Shown here: piece after piece, positions 38,221-48,301 of the stretch
Numbering within the stretch: the stretch's first letter is position 1
Layout: each line of letters starts with the position of its first letter
DNA from: Aequorivita sp. HC6-5
Lineage (GTDB): Bacteria > Bacteroidota > Bacteroidia > Flavobacteriales > Flavobacteriaceae
Direction of reading: 5' to 3'
NCBI GenBank assembly: GCA_905182755.1
Contig: CAJJCS010000004.1
Span: 62,001-126,000, forward strand
DNA length: 64,000 nt
The notes under the pieces: model-generated
The model's input: only the letters and a program-made list of their open reading frames with translations
What the model was told of the DNA's origin: nothing
Database searches by the model: none
Program-made: the position numbers and the translations under genes

Positions 38221-39885
38221 TTACATTTTTGACGCCATAATAAAAGCGTTGTACATATTAACCATTTTTCCGGAGGTAGATATGTTTTCAAAACTATCTT
38301 TATTTTCTGGGTCACCACCTAAAACAACATCCATTTTTACAGACAAACCACTGTCCATTAGTATTTGTTTTACCTGTTTTGCAGATAATTTTGGGTAGTA
38401 TGAGCGAATCATTGCCGCAACTCCTGCAACATTAGGAGAGGCCATAGAGGTTCCTTGTAAATACTCATAGGTATCAAGGGGTGTTGTTGCCCATATTTTT
38501 ACACCGGGGCTAAACACGTCTACATTTACCTTTCCGTAGTTAGAAAAGGTTGCTAGCAAGTCACTTCCATATTTGTAATTTAAAGCGCCCACTGTTAAAA
38601 AAGTGTCGCTAATTTCTGCGCCCACACCTACTTGATCGTTAGGATACACCTGTATTGTGTCTAAGTCTGTTCCTTCGTTACCTGCTGCGTTTACAATTAA
38701 TACATCGTTATCACTTGCATAAGCAAGAGCGTCCCAAACCCACTGTGGGTGCGTAGAATAATATTTACCAAAACTGGTATTTATTACCTTAGCGCCGTTA
38801 TCTACAGCATAGCGTATTGCGTTTGCGATATCTTTATCATATTCATCTCCATCTGGTACTGCACGAACCGCCATAATTTGAACGTTTTGAGCAACACCAT
38901 TCATTCCAACTCCGTTATCTCTTTGTGCAGCAATTATCCCCGCAACGTGTGTTCCGTGTTTTGCATCCTTTTTCTTTGGGTCTGGACCGTCCACATCGTT
39001 GTTTCCATAATATGGGTTTGAGTTATCATAAGGGTCATCACCAATAGCGTCTCTAAAGTCGGTTGTTGTGTCGAAATGTGAATTTAGTCTACCTTCAAAG
39101 TAGGATACGCCGCCTTGAATTCTTTCAATAAAACTAGGGATATCGTCACTGAAGTTTAACATTTGAGTGAGCATTGCAATATGCTCCTTTTGCTCCCCTT
39201 CAGGGTTTTCAATGGCAGATAAATCTTCTTTTGAGTAATCCTGCTTACCAAGTTTTTCACTAATTGCAGCATGTGCGGGTTTTAGCCTTCCAAGCATGCT
39301 GGCATATCTTGATGCGCTTGCTGTTGTTTGTTCAATCTCTTTACTAAACTCTTGATTTGCTTTTTGATATAAGGCAAACTCTGCGCTATCTACTGCGCTT
39401 ACAGAAGCCTGTGTTTTCCCATCGTATTTTGGCTTTAATTTTCTCACGATACGAACATACTCCATGTTTTCCTTCACAATGTCTCCAAGAAAATTCCAGC
39501 CATGCATATCATCTACATATCCGTTTTTATCATCGTCTATGTTGTTTCCTGCAATTTCTTTTGGGTTTACCCACATTACATTTTTAAGATCTTCATGTTC
39601 AATATCGATACCGCTATCGATTACCGCTACAATTACAGTGGTTCCAACCTTGTCTTTTATGATTTCTTGGTAGGTTCTATCAACACCCATTCCTGGTATG
39701 GTGTCGTTTTGTAAATCTTTTGAGCTCCAAGCTTTTAATTCAGCCTCTGTTAATTCAGCTGTTTTTGCAGCAGGCGATTCTGGTCCTTCCATTGGAAGTG
39801 AAAGACTTGGGATAATGGTTGACCCACACCCAGCTAACAAAGCTGCAGTGGCTGTAATAATAAAGGTGTTTTTTGTAATTTTCAT
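38221..39885 (-). CDS. S8 family serine peptidase (lipoprotein)
   Basis: The 554-residue subtilisin-like protease has a lipoprotein signal (lipobox LLAGC) and the full triad: Asp in VVAVIDSGIDIEHEDL, His in KKDAKHGTHVAGIIAA and Ser in LQGTSMASPNVAGVAAM. A roughly 150-residue insert, predicted helical and acidic, separates the Asp and His motifs. It is probably anchored at the cell surface or in the periplasm. It is intact, in a run of - strand envelope genes with the M1 peptidase. Confidence 0.93.
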   Translation of the reverse strand: MKITKNTFIITATAALLAGCGSTIIPSLSLPMEGPESPAAKTAELTEAELKAWSSKDLQNDTIPGMGVDRTYQEIIKDKVGTTVIVAVIDSGIDIEHEDLKNVMWVNPKEIAGNNIDDDKNGYVDDMHGWNFLGDIVKENMEYVRIVRKLKPKYDGKTQASVSAVDSAEFALYQKANQEFSKEIEQTTASASRYASMLGRLKPAHAAISEKLGKQDYSKEDLSAIENPEGEQKEHIAMLTQMLNFSDDIPSFIERIQGGVSYFEGRLNSHFDTTTDFRDAIGDDPYDNSNPYYGNNDVDGPDPKKKDAKHGTHVAGIIAAQRDNGVGMNGVAQNVQIMAVRAVPDGDEYDKDIANAIRYAVDNGAKVINTSFGKYYSTHPQWVWDALAYASDNDVLIVNAAGNEGTDLDTIQVYPNDQVGVGAEISDTFLTVGALNYKYGSDLLATFSNYGKVNVDVFSPGVKIWATTPLDTYEYLQGTSMASPNVAGVAAMIRSYYPKLSAKQVKQILMDSGLSVKMDVVLGGDPENKDSFENISTSGKMVNMYNAFIMASKM

Positions 39886-39891
39886 AATGGA

Positions 39892-40780
39892 TTAATTAAA
39901 TAATTGATCAAAGGTAAAGACCTCGTTAAGGCGCACTCCTTTTTCTGTGTGTTTTACGGTTATAATTTGGTTGTGAGCGTCGTGTTCCAAAAATAAATAA
40001 TAATTATGGTCTGCAGCAGCGTTTAAAAACTTTTCTTTTTCTGGCAAAGTAAGCAGCGGCCTTGTGTCATACCCCATAACAAACGGCAAGGGCAGGTGCC
40101 CGGCCGTAGGCAGTAGATCTCCCATAAAAACAATTGTTTTGCCTTGGTGCTACAATAGTGGGTAACATTTGTTTTTCTGTGTGACCATCCGCAAAAAAAA
40201 CACCAAAATCTAGCGCTGATGTTTTTAAGTAATCGATGCTGTTATTTTCTTTTGAAAAACTGCTATTTGGGCCTTCAATAAACTTTAATTGCCCGCTTTG
40301 CTGCATGGGTAAAATGTTTTCTTTTAAAAAAGACGCCTTCTCTCTTCGGTTGGGTTTTGTAGCCCACCTCCAATGGTTTTCATTGCTCCAATAATGTGCA
40401 TTTTTAAACGCTGGCTCGTACCCTGTTCTGTTTTTATTCCACTGAACACTACCTCCGCAGTGATCAAAATGAAGGTGCGTCATAAATACATCTGTAATGT
40501 CATCTCTATCAAATCCAGCCTTTTTTAGTGAAGCCTCTAAGGAGTGGCCGCCCCATTTATGGTAGTACCCAAAAAACTTTTCTGTCTGCTTGTCTCCCAT
40601 CCCAGTATCAATTAAGGTGAGTTTGTTCCCGTCTTCAATTAGTAGGCAGCGCGCTGCAATATCTATCATGTTGTTACTGTCTGCGGGGTTTGTTCTGTTC
40701 CATAAAACCTTAGGAACAACCCCAAACATGGCGCCGCCGTCTAGCTTAAAATTACCAGCCTCTATTGGATGTAGTGTCAT
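39892..40780 (-). CDS. Metallo-beta-lactamase-fold hydrolase (frameshifted)
   Basis: The zinc motif THLHFDHCGG and the later metal His/Asp segments (ADGHTEKQM, MGDLLPTAGHL) place this in the MBL-fold family, nearest to quorum-quenching lactonase-like hydrolases. One extra base near 40137-40147 splits it. Rejoined it reads TIVAPGKTIVFMGDLLPTAGH and is about 295 residues. The start is ATG 40780 or 40786. The substrate is not known. Confidence 0.82.
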
Positions 40781-40841
40781 AGCCATGCAAAATACAAAAA
40801 CAAGAGGGTTTGCTCAAGCGCCCTGTGTTTTTATTAATTAT

Positions 40842-43055
40842 CTACCCTAGGTTTTGGGTACAAACAAGCAATTCGGTTTGTAGGCGTTTTCCGAAATCAT
40901 GAAGATTCTTTATTTCTTTAACCCCAGCAATTCTCTCTTTTGAGTACACTAGCACAGAAGTACCGTTAGACTCTACGTGGTAGTAAGGATTACTCTCAAA
41001 AAAGAGCACAAGATTGTCTGTAAAGAAACGCTGTATAGCCACAGAATCTTCACCACGAAGATAAAAACGCTTGCTAAAGTCACTGTGCTTTTCTATGGCA
41101 ATATCCTTAAAACCAGCAAAGACAGAAACCTTCTCTAAAAAGCCTTCTTGGTCTAGAGTGAATCCAGGGATAACAGAATTCAGCTTGATGTGAAGCATGG
41201 TAGTGCGCACATCTTCTTTTGCAATAAACTCTCCCTCAGAATAATTTATGTCAAATAATTTAAAGGTGTTTTCTGTGTTAAAAAGACGATTGTAAATACG
41301 CTCAATTTGTTTGGTGCTGAAATGTTTAAAACCATCTAAAAAACGCACATCTTCAGACTTTTCGGCCTGATATTGCAGGCTAAAATCTTTTGAAATTTCC
41401 TGGAGGGTGAGCTGTCTTTTTGTTAAAGCGCCGCTTCTTTTTGTAAGCCCAGGAAGTAATTTTCTCAGTGCAAAGGGGTGTTGGCTGTCTGTGCCGTGCA
41501 GATCAAGGCCAATAACCTCAAAGTGGCCTCCACGTTTAGTAAAAACATCTTGATACCCACTCACGCTTTCCATCACAGTGTGGTCTACAAACTGACACAT
41601 AGAGAAATCTATTACAACGTCTTTGTCTTCAGGAACATCTTCTAGTTTTTGTTTGAGTTTGTAAAAGTTTAAAAAACTACAAAAGTGCTTTACACTTACA
41701 TAGTAGTTGCCATTTTCTTTTTCTTGAAACATAAGCACATTAGGTTTCAGGAAGTTTCTAATAAAAACAGCGGCGCCTTTATTGACAAGCACATGGATTA
41801 TAAAAGTGATAATAAGCCCCGCAAGAATCCCGGTAATTAGGTCAACAAATAAGGTTACCAGCAGGGTCGTGAAAAAGATAAGCAGCTGCTCTTTCCCTAC
41901 AGAAAATATTTTACGAACAAGGGTGGGAGACGCTAGTTTATAGCCAGTATATACCAATATTGCCATTAGCGCAGGAAGTGGTATGCGCGTTAATTGAGTG
42001 CTAAACAGCACAATAAAAACAACCAAAAACAATGCGTGCATAAAGTTGGAGCTTCTGTTGCTTCCTCCATTATTAACATTTACGGAGCTTCTAGCGATAA
42101 CAGTCACCACATTAAGTCCTCCCAAAAAGCCGCTTCCAACTGTTGCTAGCCCAAGGGCTTTTAAATCTCTATTTACATTACTTCTTCTTTTTTGAGGATC
42201 CAGCTTATCTACAGCTTTTATGCTTAATAAAGACTCTATACTAGCGATAAGTGTTAGGGCAAGTACACTGGTCCAAAAAGACAAACTCCCAATGGCGCTA
42301 AAGTTTGGAACAGGGATTTCTGCAATAATTTGATTTGCAGAAGGAATTCCAGAGATCATATACACGGCGCTAATAGGGTTGGGCTGCTGTAATACCATTT
42401 CATAGTAATAACTAAACCCAATAGATAATAAAACAATCCACATAGGAGCGGGTATGAGTTGCAGGTATTGGTTTCTTATCTTAGAATAAAACACCATAAT
42501 AGCCAAAGATAAAACACCAGATATAGCCGCAAAAGTAAGGCCAGTGTCTTGATAATAGAAAACACCTTGTATGGTTTCTGGAATTGCAAGCAAGTAGGAG
42601 ATGCTCCCCTCCAAGGAGAGTTTATTTCCAAGCATGATATGAAACTGTTTTCCAAGAATAATAAGCCCAATAGCGGCTAACATTCCTTGAATGGCAGACG
42701 AAGGAAAGAAATCTGCTAGTTTTCCCATGCGCAGAAAACCAAGCAAAACCAAAAGCGCCCCCGAACAAATAATGGCGGCATAAGCTCCTTGAATACCTAG
42801 GGTAGTTATAGCCACCAGCAGCACACCCACCAAACCATTTCCGGGCCCAGAGATGGTAACGTGGCTACCACCCAAAATAGACACCATTAACCCGCCAACA
42901 ACAGCGGCAATAATTCCAGAGATTGGTGGAGCCTCACTTGCCATGGCAAGCCCAAGGCCTAATGGGAGCGCAATTAAGCTTACCACAAACCCAGAAAAAA
43001 TATTTTTCGGAAGTGCGCTAAAAAATGCCTGGATGTTACTTTTTTTAGAACTCAT
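40842..43055 (-). CDS. SulP family anion transporter with extended C-terminus
   Basis: The 737-residue protein has 10-14 membrane helices with the SulP start (SGFVVSLIALPLGLGLAMASEAPPISGIIAAVVGG) and a STAS domain (about 440-545, DVVIDFSMCQFVDHTVMESV). A further 190 or so C-terminal residues do not belong to either domain. SulP proteins carry sulfate, bicarbonate or other anions. The start overlaps the upstream universal-stress gene by 4 nt, so the two are coupled. That suggests bicarbonate or stress-linked anion uptake rather than simple sulfate nutrition, which I infer only from context. Confidence 0.9.
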   Translation of the reverse strand: MSSKKSNIQAFFSALPKNIFSGFVVSLIALPLGLGLAMASEAPPISGIIAAVVGGLMVSILGGSHVTISGPGNGLVGVLLVAITTLGIQGAYAAIICSGALLVLLGFLRMGKLADFFPSSAIQGMLAAIGLIILGKQFHIMLGNKLSLEGSISYLLAIPETIQGVFYYQDTGLTFAAISGVLSLAIMVFYSKIRNQYLQLIPAPMWIVLLSIGFSYYYEMVLQQPNPISAVYMISGIPSANQIIAEIPVPNFSAIGSLSFWTSVLALTLIASIESLLSIKAVDKLDPQKRRSNVNRDLKALGLATVGSGFLGGLNVVTVIARSSVNVNNGGSNRSSNFMHALFLVVFIVLFSTQLTRIPLPALMAILVYTGYKLASPTLVRKIFSVGKEQLLIFFTTLLVTLFVDLITGILAGLIITFIIHVLVNKGAAVFIRNFLKPNVLMFQEKENGNYYVSVKHFCSFLNFYKLKQKLEDVPEDKDVVIDFSMCQFVDHTVMESVSGYQDVFTKRGGHFEVIGLDLHGTDSQHPFALRKLLPGLTKRSGALTKRQLTLQEISKDFSLQYQAEKSEDVRFLDGFKHFSTKQIERIYNRLFNTENTFKLFDINYSEGEFIAKEDVRTTMLHIKLNSVIPGFTLDQEGFLEKVSVFAGFKDIAIEKHSDFSKRFYLRGEDSVAIQRFFTDNLVLFFESNPYYHVESNGTSVLVYSKERIAGVKEIKNLHDFGKRLQTELLVCTQNLG

Positions 43056-43896
43056 TGTACAATTAATATATCTGTGGGCAACTCTGTTAAAATATGTTCT
43101 ATATCATGAGGGAACAAGCGGTCCCAAAACCCAGAGGCTTTTGGAGCGTTCATCACCAATAAATCTGCCCTAACAACCTCTGCGTAATGACCTATAGAGT
43201 ACCCTCTTTTTCCAAAAATGGGCTGGGTGGCAATTAATTTTTTCTCTTTGTGGTTTTGTGGAATCTCCTCGAGTATTTTTTGTATTCTAGAATCCTCGCG
43301 ACGGCTTATCTTTTCTTTTAAAAGAGTAGATTTTCGTAAAGATTTATCATCCTGAACACTACCAATCTCTGTACTAGAAACCTCTTCTACAATGGTTATT
43401 TTTTCACTAGACAGTGCCGCTGCCACAAAAAAGGCAGCGCTTATTGTTGCTGGTGTTTTTTGATCTTCCAGCCCGTTTACAACAATGTGCTTACAGGGTA
43501 GTCGCTCAATGGAGGGATTAATTAGCAACATCACAGAACAGCTTGCTTTTCTGGTTATTTTTCTTGCAATAGACCCAATATAATATTTTAGGAAATTTTC
43601 TCTCTGTAGGGCTCCCAGAATTAAAAGATCAACACCGTTTTGGTTCACGCTCTCTAAAATGGATCCAACAGGCTCTCCTGGATTAAAGACCACACTAGCC
43701 AACAGGCCCTCCTTTAAAAAAGGATCTAAACAAGAAGTGAATGTCGCCCTTTTCTCATCAGAGCCTCTCCAACATGGATAAGCACTAATGAGGCCTTAAA
43801 CAATAAAGCAAGACGAGCGCTCTGGTAAATATTTGCTTTTAAGTTTGGTGAGAAGGTAACTCCAATACCAATGGTGTTAAATTTTTTTTGGATCAA
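43052..43896 (-). CDS. Tandem universal stress protein (frameshifted)
   Basis: Two UspA-like domains form a protein of about 281 residues. The second frame has the first-domain end (VDLLILGALQRENFLKYYIGSIARKITRKASCSVMLL) and the second domain. The upstream frame begins at TTG 43896, reading IQKKFNTIGIGVTFSPNLKANIYQSARLALL. No ATG is in frame. One missing base near 43757-43765 separates them. UspA proteins bind ATP or nucleotides and are stress-responsive. It is coupled to sulP and divergent from the antiporter. Confidence 0.75.
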
Positions 43897-44012
43897 AACA
43901 ATGAATTCTTAAGTGTAATTTCTTTGGTGCAAGATATTTTTTGTGCCGAAAGGGAAAGATACATCTTTTTTAAAATCTTGAAAATATATTTTAAACAACC
44001 CGCCCTAAAAGC

Positions 44013-44038
44013 TTAAAATTATTCTTAAATAATTTTAA
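44013..44038. promoter_or_regulatory. Perfect 11-bp inverted repeat in the usp/antiporter intergenic region
   Basis: TTAAAATTATT (44013-44023) and AATAATTTTAA (44028-44038) are separated by CTTA. It lies between the divergent usp-sulP and antiporter genes, about 44 nt before the antiporter ATG. It could be an operator for one or both directions. Confidence 0.4.
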
Positions 44039-44081
44039 CAATTCAAGGGTTCTTTCTACTTTGCATATAAATACAACACCT

Positions 44082-45996
44082 ATGTTAGAGCTTGCTGGAA
44101 TTATCGTCTTAGGAATTTTTGCACAATGGATTGCTTGGAAAGTAAAAATTCCAGCTATTTTACCCCTTATTTTAATTGGTTTGGCTGTTGGCCCCTTGTC
44201 TACACTTTATCCTGAAGGCTTTCGTCTTGAAGACGGGTCGCAGTGGATTCAGCCCATTTGGAACACTCAAAAAGGGTTTTTTCCCGGAGAAAGTTTGTTT
44301 TATTTTGTTTCCTTGGCCATCGGAATTATACTATTTGAAGGTGGTTTAACCCTTAAGATGACTGAAATTAAAAAAGTAGGCGGCGTTATTGGAAAGCTTA
44401 TAAGCCTTGGCTCGATCGTTACTTTTTTTGGAGCTGGCGTGGCTGCACATTATTTTCTTGGCCTTGACTGGCAAGTTTCTTTTTTATTTTCTGGGCTTAT
44501 TATTGTAACAGGCCCCACAGTAATAACACCTATTTTAAGAAACATACCACTTCGAAAAGACGTCTCAGCGGTTTTAAAGTGGGAGGGTATTTTAATAGAC
44601 CCCATTGGCGCTCTTGTAGCGGTTTTAGTCTTTGGTTTTATTAGCGTTAATGTTCCTGCCCAAGGGATAGAAGAAATAGCTGCCCAGGCCCATGGCTCTG
44701 GTGGCAGTTATACCAAACACGCCCTTTTAGAATTTGGAAAAATTATAGTTATTGGATTTGCTTTTGGTCTAGCCGGAGGCTTTGCAATGTATCATGCTGT
44801 AAAAAGAAAAGTGATTCCTCACTATCTTTTAAATGTAGCCTCACTCTCTATGGTGCTGCTAATTTTTGTGTTGAGTGATTTGTTTGCTCACGAGTCTGGC
44901 CTATTGGCTGTAGTTGTGATGGGTATGTATCTAGGAAACAGCGATTTGCCTAATTTAAAAGAGCTGTTATATTTTAAAGAATCTTTAAGTGTACTGCTTA
45001 TTTCCATCTTGTTTATTTTGCTTTCTGCAAACATTAGCATTGATGATTTACTACTTATATACAACTGGGAAACAGCGGTGTTATTTGCTGTGGTTATTTT
45101 TGTGGTGAGGCCTTTGGGCGTCTTTTTGAGCACCACAAACTCAGACCTGAGTGTTAATGAAAAACTATTTATTTCTTGGGTAGGGCCTCGTGGTATTGTT
45201 GCCGCAGGTATTGCCTCTCTTTTTGGAACTAAGCTAGTGGAGCTAGGTGTCCCAGGAGCACAATACATCACGCCTCTTGTTTTTGGATTGGTGCTCGTAA
45301 CGGTGCTTTTAAATGCAACCACAGCAAGAATGGTGGCCTCACTCTTGGGTGTGTTCTTGAAAAAGAGTGAAGGAATTATGATTATTGGAGGGTCTCGCGT
45401 GTCAAGATTAATAGCAGCATATCTTCAAAAAAACAACAGGCGCGTAGTGCTTATTGACAGCAATAAAGCAAATGTTGAGAAAGCAAAAGAGCTGGGCATT
45501 GACGCATTGTCTGCAAATATTTACAATGATGATTTGAGTGACAATATAGAGTTGAGCGACATGGGGTATTTGCTTTCAATGACTGGAAATGATGTCTATT
45601 AATAGGTACGCCATGGATAAACTAGGAAAAGATTTTGGCGAAAACGGCACCTTTAGACTTGTCACCCCTGAGGAGTTGAGAAGTAAAAAAACCAAAGGCA
45701 GCGACCTGTTTTGCGCCACCCACGACTATCTAGACCTGATGCGCGTTGCCGAAGCGTTTCCTTCCATACAAGAGGTTCAGGCCTCCAACCAAGGTATGTA
45801 TACCAGCATTATGGATTTAATAAATGACAACCAAGACGCCATTGCCTTGTTTGTAAAAAGTCCGGAGGGTGTAATTAGCCTTATAGACAACATAAAGGAA
45901 ATGGCAATCGAAGAAAACTCCATTATAGCCTACATAGGAAGGCCTATGGATTTTGAAGGTGTCATGACCAGTAAAACTCCTGAGGCCACACAATAA
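44082..45996 (+). CDS. Na+/H+ antiporter, CPA1-like with NAD-binding (RCK-N) tail (frameshifted)
   Basis: About ten to twelve membrane helices in a CPA fold (SGLIIVTGPTVITPILRNIPLRKDVSAVLKWEGILIDPIGALVAVLVFG and the SWVGPRGIVAAGIASLF motif) are followed by a TrkA-N/RCK domain (GIMIIGGSRVSRLIAAYLQKNNRRVVLID). One extra base near 45588-45597 breaks the gene; rejoined the junction reads TGNDSINRYAMDKLG. The start is ATG 44082 (MLELAGIIVLG), preferred to TTG 44061. The whole is about 637 residues. It couples Na+ or K+ export to proton uptake. It is divergent from sulP-usp. Confidence 0.88.
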
Positions 45997-46051
45997 GACT
46001 AAAAATAAACCCTAGGTAGATCTAGCACTTTATCTTATGCGACACAATACA

Positions 46052-46303
46052 ATGAAAAAATTAATCTTTACGCTAGGCGCCCTTATACTCGTGTTATTTT
46101 CTTGTGATAGTTCTGGCTCGGGTAATTTTGAGTGCATAACAGCCACTTCAGACCTAAGGTCTGCCGCTGATGCCTATAGCCAAGACCCGTCCACAGAAAA
46201 CTGTAATGAGTACAAAACAGCATTACAGGTATATATAAATAACGGCTGCGCAGGCATGGACCAAAGCGCATATGCTGAGCTGGACGCGCTGCCGTGTAAC
46301 TAA
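46052..46303 (+). CDS. Small lipoprotein
   Basis: The 83-residue product (start ATG 46052) has a lipoprotein signal MKKLIFTLGALILVLFSC, with the lipobox Cys at about residue 18. The mature part is short and acidic with further Cys pairs (FECITATSD, ENCNEYK, GCAG, LPC). No family is recognised. It lies 55 nt after the antiporter and ends 9 nt before the convergent lepA, so no separate terminator is evident. Confidence 0.6.
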   Translation: MKKLIFTLGALILVLFSCDSSGSGNFECITATSDLRSAADAYSQDPSTENCNEYKTALQVYINNGCAGMDQSAYAELDALPCN

Positions 46304-46311
46304 CTCCTTAG

Positions 46312-48108
46312 CTAGTCATTGAGTTTTAAAACAGCCATAAAGGCAGCTTGCGGAATCTCAACATTACCTACTTGACGCATGCGTTTTTTTCCTTTTTTCT
46401 GTTTTTCTAGAAGCTTACGTTTTCTAGAAATATCTCCCCCATAACACTTTGCCGTAACGTCTTTACGTACTGCTTTTACTGTTTCTCTGGAAATAATTTT
46501 TGCGCCAATGGCCGCCTGTATTGGGATATCAAACTGTTGTCTTGGGATGAGTTGGCGAAGTTTTTCGCACATTTTTTTACCAATATCTTGAGCATTGTCT
46601 TGGTGGAGCAAAGAAGACAAGGCGTCTACAATATTACCATTTAACAAGACGTCTAACCTAACTAGTTTAGACTCTCGCATGCCAATTGGAGCATAATCAA
46701 AGGAGGCATACCCTTTAGACACGGTTTTTAAACGATCATAAAAGTCAAACACAATTTCCGCTAAAGGCATGTCAAAGGTTAGCTCTACGCGCTCTGTGGT
46801 TAAATAGGTTTGGTTTGTTATTTGCCCTCGCTTTTCTATACACAAAGACATTACATTACCAACAAAGTCAGATTTTGTGATAATCGTTGCCTTAATATAC
46901 GGCTCTTCCATGCGGTTGAGCTTAGAGGGGTCTGGCAAATCACTTGGGTTATTTACCAAAAGAACCGTGTCTGGCTCTCTGTTGGTGTACGCGTTGTAAG
47001 ACACGTTGGGCACCGTTGTAATTACAGTCATGTCAAACTCGCGCTCCAAACGCTCTTGAATAATTTCAAGATGCAACATTCCTAAAAACCCACATCTAAA
47101 ACCAAAACCTAAAGCGGCAGAACTCTCGGGTATAAATACCAGTGAGGCGTCATTAAGCTGTAGTTTTTCCATGGAAGCGCGCAGCTCCTCGTAGTCTTCT
47201 GTATCTACGGGATAAATACCCGCAAATACCATAGGCTTTACATCCTCAAAGCCCTCAATCATGTTTGTTGTTGGGCTTTTTGCATCTGTAATGGTGTCAC
47301 CAACTTTTATTTCTTTTGCCTCTTTAATACCCGTGATGAGGTACCCTACATCTCCGGTAGAAACTATTTTTTTTGGCGTTTGAGTTAAATTAAGGGTTCC
47401 TACCTCATCTGCAAAATAGGTTTTCCCTGTGGCCATAAATTTAATATGCTGGCCTTTTTTAATCTCTCCATTTAAAACCCTAAAATAGGTTTCAACACCC
47501 CTAAAAGGATTGTATACAGAATCAAAAATAAGGGCCTGCAGAGATTCTTCCTTAACTCCTTTTGGAGCAGGAACTCTATCAATAATGGCAGTTAGTATTT
47601 CAGTAATACCAATTCCGGTCTTAGCGCTGGCAGGAATTATTTCTTCTGGATCACAGCCAAGAAGATCAACAATATCATCTGTTACCTCTTCTGGGCTAGC
47701 AGATGGGAGGTCTATTTTATTAAGCACAGGAATAATTTCTAAGTCATTTTCTAGGGCTAGGTATAGGTTAGAAATTGTTTGAGCCTGTATGCTTTGAGCG
47801 GCATCTACCACAAGCAGCGCACCTTCGCAGGCAGCAATAGAGCGAGAAACCTCATAGGAGAAATCTACATGGCCGGGGGTGTCAATTAAGTTTAAGACAT
47901 ACTCCTGGCCATCGTGGGTGTAGTTCATCTGTATAGCGTGACTTTTTATGGTAATACCACGCTCACGTTCTATATCCATATTATCAAGCAACTGTGCTTG
48001 AGATTCTCGCTCGGTTACGGCGCCGGTGGCTGCTAACAATCTGTCTGCCAGGGTGCTTTTACCGTGATCAATATGGGCAATAATGCAAAAGTTGCGAATG
48101 TTCTTCAT
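46312..48108 (-). CDS. lepA: Translation elongation factor 4 (LepA)
   Basis: The protein is 598 residues from ATG 48108 ([25 protein letters not shown]). It has the GTPase G1 HIDHGKST, a G3 DTPGHVDF, a G4 NKID, and the LepA C-terminal domain ([17 protein letters not shown] and [29 protein letters not shown]). It is a ribosome-associated GTPase that helps initiation or back-translocation. The ATG given removes a 29-residue non-conserved N-terminal extension. Confidence 0.96.
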   Translation of the reverse strand: MKNIRNFCIIAHIDHGKSTLADRLLAATGAVTERESQAQLLDNMDIERERGITIKSHAIQMNYTHDGQEYVLNLIDTPGHVDFSYEVSRSIAACEGALLVVDAAQSIQAQTISNLYLALENDLEIIPVLNKIDLPSASPEEVTDDIVDLLGCDPEEIIPASAKTGIGITEILTAIIDRVPAPKGVKEESLQALIFDSVYNPFRGVETYFRVLNGEIKKGQHIKFMATGKTYFADEVGTLNLTQTPKKIVSTGDVGYLITGIKEAKEIKVGDTITDAKSPTTNMIEGFEDVKPMVFAGIYPVDTEDYEELRASMEKLQLNDASLVFIPESSAALGFGFRCGFLGMLHLEIIQERLEREFDMTVITTVPNVSYNAYTNREPDTVLLVNNPSDLPDPSKLNRMEEPYIKATIITKSDFVGNVMSLCIEKRGQITNQTYLTTERVELTFDMPLAEIVFDFYDRLKTVSKGYASFDYAPIGMRESKLVRLDVLLNGNIVDALSSLLHQDNAQDIGKKMCEKLRQLIPRQQFDIPIQAAIGAKIISRETVKAVRKDVTAKCYGGDISRKRKLLEKQKKGKKRMRQVGNVEIPQAAFMAVLKLND

Positions 48109-48301
48109 GTAGCTTGTTGTTTGAAAACAATAATTTGCAAGCATATCAAGCAAATTTGAGGCTGTAAAGATACCACAAAAGGGCATCATGTACACAAGTT
48201 ACCTTTAATCGATTTTTAGTAAAACCATGAACATGTTTCACCATAAATCGACATCTTTGTGACATACTCTAACTAAATCTCATGATTTTAGCTTCCTTTT
48301 T

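Noticed and set aside
45589-45996. Separate small protein after the antiporter
   Set aside because: It is the C-terminal part of the RCK domain of the antiporter in a shifted frame, not an independent gene.
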